Below, one piece after another: positions 23,225 to 28,853 of a stretch of 28,853 bases of DNA. Where the stretch lies: positions 1 to 28,853 of the forward strand of contig JBDLRN010000082.1 of assembly GCA_039800005.1 (NCBI GenBank), given 5' to 3'. The notes under the pieces were generated by a model, which worked only from the letters and a program-made list of their open reading frames with translations, was not told the DNA's origin and made no database searches. Within the stretch, counting starts at the first letter, position 1, and every line of letters begins with the position of its first letter. The DNA is from Casp-actino8 sp039800005 (GTDB lineage Bacteria; Actinomycetota; Acidimicrobiia; Acidimicrobiales; Ilumatobacteraceae). Made by a program: the position numbers and the translations under genes.

Positions 23225-24988
23225 TCAGCCCCGAACGACGGCGATCAGTTCGCTCACCACCTGGTCGACGTTCACGTCGCGTCGCTCACCCGACTTGCGG
23301 TCGCGAATCTCGACCACACCGTCGGCAAGGCCCTTGCCCACGATCACGATCGTCGGCACGCCGAGCAGTTCGGCATCTTTGAACTTGACGCCCGGCGACA
23401 CCGAGGTGCGGTCGTCGAGCAATACGCGCACGCGAGCCGCGTCGAGTTCGGCGGCGATTCGTTCGGCGGTGGCGGCAATCTCGTCACCACCCTTGCCGGC
23501 GATCACCAGATGCACGTCGGCCGGGGCCACCTCGCGCGGCCAGCACAAGCCGAGCTCGTCGCACGACGACTCGGCGATGGCGGCCACGGCGCGCGAGACG
23601 CCGATGCCATACGAACCCATGGTCACCACGACCTGCTTGCCGTTCTGGTTGAGCACCGTGAGGTCGAGCGCTTCGGCGTACTTGCGTCCGAGCTGGAAGA
23701 TGTGACCGATCTCGATACCGCGCGCCATCTCCAACGTTCCGCTGCACGAGGGGCACGTGTCGCCGGCGCGAACCTCGGCCGCTTCGATCGTTCCGTCGGC
23801 GGTGAAGTCGCGCCCCATCACGAGACCGACGACGTGACGACCGGCCACGTTCGCTCCGGTCACCCAGCGCGTTCCGTTCACCACACGCGGATCGACGAGA
23901 TAGCGAATGCCGTTGGCCGAACCGAGGGCGGCCGGTCCGATGTAGCCCTTCACGAGTTGAGGGTGCCGTGCGAAGTCCTCGTCGGTGAAGGCTTCGGGTT
24001 CGGCCGGTCCGACGTTGGCCTCGAGTCGCTTCATGTCGACGTCGCGGTCGCCGGGCACGCCGATCGCGAGTGGCTCACGACGACCGTCGGGATGGCGTAG
24101 CATCACGATCACGTTCTTCAGTGTGTCGGCCGCGCTCCACGGACGATCGGACCGCGCGAGATCGGGACGGTTGTTGAGGAGATCGACCAAGGTGGCGATG
24201 GTGGGTGAATCGGGGGTGTCGCACACGACGGCGTCGGGTGCCGACGTCGCGTCGACGACCGCCGGAACCGGAACGCTCACCGCTTCGGTGTTGGCGGCGT
24301 AGCCGCACGACGCGCAACGCACGAAGGTGTCTTCGCCCACGTCGAGCGGGGACAGGAATTCCTCGCTCTTCGATCCACCCATGGCCCCCGACATGGCCGA
24401 CACGATCACGAAGGGAAGGCCGAGCCGTTCGAAGGTGCGGATGTAGGCGTCGCGATGGGCCTCGTACGAGGCGGCCAGTCCGGCGTCGTCGACGTCGAAG
24501 GAATACGAGTCCTTCATCACGAACTCACGACCCCGGAGGAGTCCGGCGCGTGGTCGGGCCTCGTCGCGGTACTTGGTCTGGATCTGGTAGATCACCAGCG
24601 GCAGGTCCTTGTAGGAGGAGTACAGGTCTTTCACCAACAGGGTGAACATCTCCTCGTGGGTGGGGCCGAGCAGGTAGTCGACGCCGCGGCGGTCCTTCAG
24701 GCGGAACAGGTTGTCGCCGTACTCGGTCCAGCGATTGGTGGCCTCGTACGGATCCCGGGGCAACAGGGCCGGAAAGTGGACCTCCTGGAACCCGGCCCGG
24801 TTCATCTCGTCGCGGACGATCTCTTCGACATTGCGGTACACCATCCATCCGAGTGGCAGCCAGGTGAAGCCACCCGGAGCCGCTCGCCGGATGTAGCCCG
24901 CCCGCAGGAGGAGTTGGTGGCTCGGCACTTCGGCGTCGGAAGGGTTCTCCCGAAGCGTGCGCACGAAGAGGGACGACATCCGCAACAT
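23225..24988 (-). CDS. proS: Prolyl-tRNA synthetase (bacterial type)
   Basis: A 587-residue class II aminoacyl-tRNA synthetase. Motif 1 lies around AAPGGFTWLPLGWMVYRNVEEIVRDEMNRAG (in parts), motif 2 at YRDEARPRAGLLRGREFVMKDSYSFD (in parts), and motif 3 at VTMGSYGIGVSRAVAA. The inserted editing (INS) domain between motifs 2 and 3, about residues 225-390, marks the bacterial rather than the archaeal-type enzyme; it contains VIVMLRHPDG and GPAALG. A C-terminal anticodon-binding domain (VHLVIAGKGGDEIAATAERI and DDRTSVSPGVKFKDAELLGVP, in parts) follows. The start at 24988 (MLRMSSLF) is preferred over 24979, as family members start a few residues before S-x-x-F. TAACCT seven bases before the ATG may be a leaderless -10 box. 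Divergent from rimP. Confidence 0.96.
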   Translation of the reverse strand: MLRMSSLFVRTLRENPSDAEVPSHQLLLRAGYIRRAAPGGFTWLPLGWMVYRNVEEIVRDEMNRAGFQEVHFPALLPRDPYEATNRWTEYGDNLFRLKDRRGVDYLLGPTHEEMFTLLVKDLYSSYKDLPLVIYQIQTKYRDEARPRAGLLRGREFVMKDSYSFDVDDAGLAASYEAHRDAYIRTFERLGLPFVIVSAMSGAMGGSKSEEFLSPLDVGEDTFVRCASCGYAANTEAVSVPVPAVVDATSAPDAVVCDTPDSPTIATLVDLLNNRPDLARSDRPWSAADTLKNVIVMLRHPDGRREPLAIGVPGDRDVDMKRLEANVGPAEPEAFTDEDFARHPQLVKGYIGPAALGSANGIRYLVDPRVVNGTRWVTGANVAGRHVVGLVMGRDFTADGTIEAAEVRAGDTCPSCSGTLEMARGIEIGHIFQLGRKYAEALDLTVLNQNGKQVVVTMGSYGIGVSRAVAAIAESSCDELGLCWPREVAPADVHLVIAGKGGDEIAATAERIAAELDAARVRVLLDDRTSVSPGVKFKDAELLGVPTIVIVGKGLADGVVEIRDRKSGERRDVNVDQVVSELIAVVRG

Positions 24989-24995
24989 CGGTCGA

Positions 24996-25001
24996 AGGTT
25001 A
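24996..25001 (-). promoter_or_regulatory. Candidate -10 box for proS (leaderless type)
   Basis: On the minus strand TAACCT fits TANNNT and ends 7 bases before the proS ATG at 24988. No Shine-Dalgarno is present, in keeping with leaderless initiation. Confidence 0.35.
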
Positions 25002-25014
25002 CTGCCGAGCCTTG

Positions 25015-25020
25015 TATGCT
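25015..25020 (+). promoter_or_regulatory. Candidate -10 box of the rimP-nusA-infB operon
   Basis: TATGCT in the proS-rimP gap fits TANNNT. Transcription would begin near 25027, giving a leader of about 165 bases that includes a UUCG-capped hairpin and a terminator-like hairpin before rimP. Confidence 0.4.
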
Positions 25021-25035
25021 GAGAGGGTCTTGATC

Positions 25036-25089
25036 GCTCGAGTTCGCTCGGGTCCGTGGAAAGGCGTGGGAGAAATCCCACGTCTTTTT
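25036..25089 (+). terminator. Two-hairpin leader with intrinsic-terminator-like attenuator before rimP
   Basis: Hairpin 1: CGAG (25039-25042), loop TTCG, CTCG (25047-25050), extendable to 7 pairs with wobbles (25036-25053). Hairpin 2: CGTGGGA (25065-25071), loop GAAA, TCCCACG (25076-25082), followed at once by TCTTTTTC (25083-25090). Hairpin 2 plus the U-tract is a standard Rho-independent terminator. It points toward rimP and lies about 100 bases before its start, so it would act as an attenuator rather than end a gene: no plus-strand gene precedes it. NusA control of its own operon leader is known in E. coli; the same here is an inference. Confidence 0.7.
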
Positions 25090-25190
25090 CAGTCTTGGGG
25101 CCCGATGCGCGCCTGACGGACACGACGGACACGACGACGGCAACGACGACAGTGAGCGACACCCGCGAGTGTTGCGACGAGGAGGTGGAG

Positions 25191-25829
25191 ATGACCGAGA
25201 CCAGTGCTCTCGAGCGTCGTCTCCACGAACTGGTGGCTCCGATCGTCGCCGACCTTCAGCTCGATCTCTACGATCTCGAGTACGCCGGCGGAGTGTTGCG
25301 TATCACCATCGACACGCCGCCCGGATCGCCGAGCGGGGTCGACGTGGACGCCCTCGCCCAGTGCACGCGACTGGTGTCGCGCGAACTCGATCACACCGAT
25401 CCGATCCCGGGTCATTACACCCTCGAAGTCACGAGCCCCGGTCTCGAACGCACCTTGCGCCGACCCGGACACTTCCAGCGCGAGGTGGGCAAGACCGTGG
25501 CCATTCGCCTGCGCGACGTCGAGGCCGGTCAGCGCCGGGTTTCGGGGGTTCTCGTCGCCGCTGACGAGACCACCTGCACGGTTCGGATCCTGCCCGACGG
25601 CCCGGGCGACATCGTCGACCGGGTCGTTCCGCTCGATCAGATCGACCGGGCCCGCACCGTGTTCGAGTGGGGTCCGGCCCCCAAACCCGGTCGCACGGCT
25701 GACGGTTCTCGACCCAAGTCGGGCCGATCCCCGAAAAACTCCGGGGGGAAACCCGGACGTCCCCCGAGTAAGCCGGCCAAACCCCCGGCAGACTCAAGTG
25801 CCCGAAAATCCGACCCGACCGACCGCTGA
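25191..25829 (+). CDS. rimP: Ribosome maturation factor RimP
   Basis: A 212-residue RimP (YhbC family), needed for maturation of the 30S subunit. Family segments: LVAPIVADLQLDLYDLEYAGG, LRITIDTP, GVDVDALAQCTRLVSRELDH, YTLEVTSPGLERTLRRPGHF and the C-terminal Sm-like domain with VPLDQIDRARTVFEW. After that comes a basic, low-complexity tail of about 45 residues (KPGRTADGSRPKSGR, PGRPPSKPAKPP), which is longer than typical. The ATG at 25191 is set by the strong purine-rich ribosome site GGAGGTGGAG just upstream (25181-25190) and by the start of family homology; an upstream in-frame ATG at 25056 lies within the attenuator leader. nusA follows after a 63-base gap. Confidence 0.94.
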   Translation: MTETSALERRLHELVAPIVADLQLDLYDLEYAGGVLRITIDTPPGSPSGVDVDALAQCTRLVSRELDHTDPIPGHYTLEVTSPGLERTLRRPGHFQREVGKTVAIRLRDVEAGQRRVSGVLVAADETTCTVRILPDGPGDIVDRVVPLDQIDRARTVFEWGPAPKPGRTADGSRPKSGRSPKNSGGKPGRPPSKPAKPPADSSARKSDPTDR

Positions 25830-25892
25830 CCAGCCCTCGTCACACCGACCAACGTCACCCGAAACCCACGTCACCCAGGAGCCCACGCCGAC

Positions 25893-27065
25893 ATGAGCAA
25901 TCTCGACATGGCCGAAGCCGTCCGCCTCTTGGCGGCGGAGAAGAACATCTCGGTCGACGACCTGTTACAGGTCCTCGTCGATGCCCTGGCCACGGCCTAC
26001 AAGCGGCGCCCCGGAGCGGCCGAAGAAGTGGAAGTCGGACTCAACCCCGACACCCTCGAGATCACTTTCACCGCCTACGACATCGACGAGGACGGCAACT
26101 GGGTCAATCCGCGCGACGACACGCCCAACAAGGGTGAACTCGGCCGCATCGCCGCTCAGACGTTCCGCCAAGTCATGGGTCAGCGCATCCGTGAAGCCGA
26201 GCGTGAGCGCAAGTTCGAGGAATACGCCAACCGCGAGGGTGACATCGTCACCGGCATCGTGCAGCAGACCGACAGCCGTTTCGCCTTGCTCGATCTCGGC
26301 AAGGTCGAGGCTCTCATGCCGCAGAGCGAGCAGGTTCCCTACGAGCGCGCCAACCCCGGTGCTCGTATGAAGGCCTACATCGTCGAAGTGCGCCGCACCC
26401 AGAAGGGTCCGCAGATCATCGTGAGTCGCACTCACCCCGGTCTCGTCAAGCGACTCTTCGAACTCGAAGTTCCCGAGATCGCCGACGGCGTGGTCGAGAT
26501 CAAGGCCTGCGCCCGCGAACCAGGTCACCGCACCAAGATCGCCGTGTGGTCGAACGACAACAACGTCGATCCGGTCGGCGCATGCGTGGGTGCCCGCGGC
26601 GCGCGCGTCCGTATGGTCGTCAACGAGTTGAACCAAGAAAAGATCGACATCGTTCCCTTCAGTGAGAACCTGCCCGACTTCATCGCCAAGGCCCTGTCGC
26701 CGGCCAAGGTCACCGAGGTGCGGGTCAGCGACGATCGTTCGCAGGCCGACGTGATCGTGCCCGACTTCCAGTTGAGTCTGGCCATCGGCAAGGAAGGTCA
26801 GAACGCTCGCCTGGCCGCCCGTCTCACGGGTGTGCGCATCGACATCAAGAGCGAGACTCAGGACCGCAACGAGAAGGCCGGCATTTTCGTCGATTCCGAC
26901 GAGTACGCCGAGGGCGCATGGGTGCTCAATGCCGACACGGGCGAGCACGAGTGGCACGCCGCCGACGGCACGATCATGACCGCAGCCGAAGTGGAGGCCG
27001 CCAACGCCGCCCGCTTCGCCGCCGGTGACGAGGCCGCCGTCCCGACCGCCGAGGAGCAGGCCTGA
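25893..27065 (+). CDS. nusA: Transcription termination/antitermination factor NusA
   Basis: A 390-residue NusA. The N-terminal RNA-polymerase-binding domain spans about 1-125. The S1 domain begins at GDIVTGIVQQTDSRFALLDLG and includes VEALMPQSEQVP. KH1 contains GACVGARGARVRMVVNEL and KH2 contains LAIGKEGQNARLAARLTG. The C-terminal ~50 residues are alanine- and glutamate-rich; the acidic repeats of E. coli NusA are absent, as is normal in actinobacteria. An AGGAG at 25877-25881 serves the ATG at 25893. It stands between rimP and ylxR in the classical order. The operon leader attenuator is a plausible target of its own activity. Confidence 0.96.
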   Translation: MSNLDMAEAVRLLAAEKNISVDDLLQVLVDALATAYKRRPGAAEEVEVGLNPDTLEITFTAYDIDEDGNWVNPRDDTPNKGELGRIAAQTFRQVMGQRIREAERERKFEEYANREGDIVTGIVQQTDSRFALLDLGKVEALMPQSEQVPYERANPGARMKAYIVEVRRTQKGPQIIVSRTHPGLVKRLFELEVPEIADGVVEIKACAREPGHRTKIAVWSNDNNVDPVGACVGARGARVRMVVNELNQEKIDIVPFSENLPDFIAKALSPAKVTEVRVSDDRSQADVIVPDFQLSLAIGKEGQNARLAARLTGVRIDIKSETQDRNEKAGIFVDSDEYAEGAWVLNADTGEHEWHAADGTIMTAAEVEAANAARFAAGDEAAVPTAEEQA

Positions 27066-27069
27066 TTTC

Positions 27070-27408
27070 ATGACCCGCGTCTGCTCCACCGAACCGACCC
27101 GCACGTGTGTGGGTTGCCGCGAACGCCGCTCGGCGCACCAGATGGTGCGTTGCGTGGTTCGTCATGGTGGACTCGTCTCGGCCGGATCGGCGGGACGAGG
27201 GGCGTGGGTGTGCTCCATCGAATGCTTCGATCGAGCCGTCCCGGCGGGATTCGCCCGGGCGTGGCGGCGAACGATCGATCGTGACGGTTTGCGCGACCTG
27301 CGCGAGCCGGTGCGCGAAGTTCTGTCGACGAAGGTCGTGTCGGCGACCGGTGTGTTGACGAATGGTGTGATGACGAATGACGTGACGACTGTGAAGGATT
27401 GCGACTGA
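27070..27408 (+). CDS. ylxR: YlxR (DUF448) family RNA-binding protein
   Basis: A 112-residue YlxR/DUF448 protein, small and basic. The family signature RTCVGCRERRSAHQMVRCV is visible at about residues 11-29, followed by GRGAWVCS and CFDRAV. Members lie between nusA and infB in many bacteria and bind RNA or RNase P RNA in studied cases. The ATG at 27070 is four bases after the nusA stop. The C-terminus is odd: ATGVLTNGVMTNDVTTVKDCD, outside the conserved domain, is built from a 15-bp tandem duplication (27349-27378) and is likely a dispensable tail. The infB GTG begins right after its TGA. Confidence 0.9.
   Translation: MTRVCSTEPTRTCVGCRERRSAHQMVRCVVRHGGLVSAGSAGRGAWVCSIECFDRAVPAGFARAWRRTIDRDGLRDLREPVREVLSTKVVSATGVLTNGVMTNDVTTVKDCD
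27349..27390 (+). repeat. 15-bp tandem repeat in the ylxR 3' end
   Basis: GGTGTGTTGACGAAT (27349-27363) is followed by GGTGTGATGACGAAT (27364-27378) with one difference, then a weak third copy up to about 27390. It encodes GVLTNGVMTNDVTT just before the stop codon. Confidence 0.85.
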
Positions 27409-28853
27409 GTGGCTACGGCGAAGATCAAGGTCAGTGAACTAGCGAAGAAACTCGGCATGACCAATGCCGAGCTCGTCGATCTCGCCAAGGCGAACATGAT
27501 CGACGTCAAGGGTCCGTCGTCGACGCTCGTTCCCGCCTTTGCCGACATCATCGAGCGCAAGGCCCATGCACAGGGTCTGGTCCGCGAGGTGCAGCCCGAA
27601 GAGGCCAAGCCGGCCAAGAAGGCAGCCGCCAAGAAGGAGGCGCCCAAGAAGGACGCCGCTTCACAGGATGCGCCGGCCACCGATGGCGCGAGCGTCGAGA
27701 CCCCGGCGACCCCCGTCGTCGAGGCCGCACCGCCGATCCCTGCACCGGTCGTCGAGGCTCCCGTGGTCGAGGCTCCTGCCGCGCCCGTGGCGCCGGCTGC
27801 CGAAGCTCCGGTCGCCCCGACGGTTCCCACTCCCGCCCCGACGACGTCGGCCCCGTCGGCCCCGGCCGGAGGATCCCGCGTGATCTCGGGCCGTGACACC
27901 ACCCAGGGCATGGTCCGTCCGGCACCTCGTCCCACCCCGGCCGCTGACCGTCCTCCGGTCGACCGTCCTCTCGCCGATCGTCCGGCCGCAAGTGCGTCGC
28001 CCACGGCCCCGCCGCGTCCCTCGGCCCCGCCGCCGGGTCGTCCGATGAGTCCGTCGGGCCGTCCGGTGCCCCCGCCGCCCGGTGGTCCTCGCACGGCTGG
28101 CCCGCGTCCGGGTGGCTATTCGACCGGCCCCCGCCCCGGTGGCGGCCCGCGTCCGGCTGGCGGTCCGCGTCCGGGTGGTTTCGGTGGTCCGCGTCCCGGT
28201 GGCCCCGGAGGTTTTGGCGGTCCGCGTCCCGGCGGTGGACCCGGAGGCCCTGGTGGTCCGCGCCCCGGTGGTGGACCTGGTCGTCCGGGTGGCGGTCCGC
28301 GTCCCTCGGGTGGCCGTCGAGCCCCGCGTGGTCGCCGTCGCCGTCGTGGTGAGGAAGAGCTGCAGCCCGGTGAGATTCGTTACACCGAATCCACGGCACC
28401 GGTTCCCGAAGGCATCGTCGTCATCGAGCGCGGTGTGTCGTCACAGGAGTTCGCGCCGCGTCTGAATCGCACGGCTGCCGACGTCGTTCGCTTCCTCATG
28501 AAGAACGGTGAAATGGTCACGGCCACCATGACGCTCTCCGACGAGCAGATGGAGTTGTTCGCCCTCGAGATCGGGGCCGAGATCCTGCTCGTCGAGCCGG
28601 GTCAGCAAGAAGAGATGGAGTTGCAGGCGCTGTTCGACGACAGCGACGACATCGACGAAGCAGCCCAGCAGCCGCGTCCGCCGGTGATCACCGTGATGGG
28701 TCACGTCGACCACGGCAAGACCACCTTGCTCGACCGGATTCGCAACGCCAACGTCGTCGAAGGCGAAGCCGGTGGCATCACGCAGCACATCGGTGCGTAC
28801 ATGGTCGAGCAGAGTGGCAAACACGTCACCTTCATCGACACTCCGGGTCACGC
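27409..28853 (+). CDS. infB: Translation initiation factor IF-2 (3' end outside window)
   Basis: The first 481 codons of IF-2, open to the window edge. The GTG at 27409 directly follows the ylxR stop. The N-terminus KIKVSELAKKLGMTNAELVD is the conserved IF2 N-terminal helical domain. It is followed by an alanine/proline/lysine-rich linker (about 60-215) and a long glycine-proline-arginine linker (about 220-315) built of GGPRPGG-like units, then a basic RRAPRGRRRRRGEE stretch. The structured part resumes at IRYTESTAPVPEGIVVIERG. The GTPase domain begins at about residue 425 with G1 VMGHVDHGKTTLLDR; G3 DTPGHA is at the very end. IF-2 places initiator tRNA on the 30S subunit. The GPR-rich linker is common in actinobacterial IF-2. 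Confidence 0.95.
   Translation, partial: MATAKIKVSELAKKLGMTNAELVDLAKANMIDVKGPSSTLVPAFADIIERKAHAQGLVREVQPEEAKPAKKAAAKKEAPKKDAASQDAPATDGASVETPATPVVEAAPPIPAPVVEAPVVEAPAAPVAPAAEAPVAPTVPTPAPTTSAPSAPAGGSRVISGRDTTQGMVRPAPRPTPAADRPPVDRPLADRPAASASPTAPPRPSAPPPGRPMSPSGRPVPPPPGGPRTAGPRPGGYSTGPRPGGGPRPAGGPRPGGFGGPRPGGPGGFGGPRPGGGPGGPGGPRPGGGPGRPGGGPRPSGGRRAPRGRRRRRGEEELQPGEIRYTESTAPVPEGIVVIERGVSSQEFAPRLNRTAADVVRFLMKNGEMVTATMTLSDEQMELFALEIGAEILLVEPGQQEEMELQALFDDSDDIDEAAQQPRPPVITVMGHVDHGKTTLLDRIRNANVVEGEAGGITQHIGAYMVEQSGKHVTFIDTPGH
28084..28325 (+). repeat. Glycine-proline-arginine coding repeats in infB
   Basis: Degenerate repeats of the GGTGGTCCGCGTCCCGGTGG kind recur with irregular spacing and encode GGPRPGG-type units of the IF-2 linker. 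They are protein low complexity rather than a DNA-level array. Confidence 0.8.

Noticed and set aside
28084..28325. CRISPR-like repeat array
   Set aside because: Spacing is irregular and the repeats translate in frame to the known IF-2 glycine-proline-arginine linker.

Overview
The window is 28.9 kb of GC-rich, almost fully coded bacterial chromosome. Gene content and order point to an actinobacterium: an actinobacterial-style dprA, whiG-type sigma factor, M23-like gene, rpsB-tsf-pyrH-frr-cdsA, dxr-rseP-ispG, and proS with divergent rimP-nusA-ylxR-infB. Codon style (many TCG, GTC and GAC codons), GTG starts, and many genes with a -10-like box only 6-7 bases before the start codon fit this. 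My best guess is class Acidimicrobiia; that is an inference from style and synteny, not from a search.

Layout. 1-1126: end of rph, then rdgB. 1112-6317: an accessory-looking block dominated by amino-acid and PLP enzymes. It holds a D-threonine-aldolase-like enzyme and a tandem-GNAT acetyltransferase (minus strand), a tRNA-Leu(UAG), and a tightly coupled pair of fold-type-II PLP enzymes (a cysteine-synthase-like protein and a threonine-synthase-like protein). 6348-8019: beta-carbonic anhydrase, clpP and a small lipoprotein. 8122-12566: DNA-uptake and recombination genes yifB/comM, dprA and xerC, then a WhiG/FliA-type sigma factor. 12585-21538: a degenerate M23 protein, then a long plus-strand run for translation, membrane lipid and isoprenoid synthesis (rpsB, tsf, pyrH, frr, cdsA, dxr, rseP, ispG). 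21539-22062: a small orphan gene bracketed by two inverted copies of a 55-bp palindromic repeat. 22060-24988: manA and proS on the minus strand. 25015-28853: the rimP-nusA-ylxR-infB operon, with infB running off the end.

How it fits together. Most genes are core housekeeping: ribosome assembly and recycling, transcription elongation and antitermination, nucleotide sanitation, MEP-pathway isoprenoids, CDP-DAG lipid synthesis and regulated intramembrane proteolysis. Many neighbours overlap by 1-4 bases, which implies translational coupling.

The parts most worth a second look are: (1) the 55-bp dispersed hairpin repeat (three copies) and the orphan gene it brackets; (2) the PLP-enzyme pair with an inverted repeat on its start codon; (3) structured RNA leaders before rpsB and rimP, one with an anti-Shine-Dalgarno segment and one with an intrinsic-terminator-like attenuator; (4) a recurring habit of short tandem duplications (mostly 15 bp, always a multiple of three) in and between genes; and (5) the M23-family protein that has lost its metal ligands.
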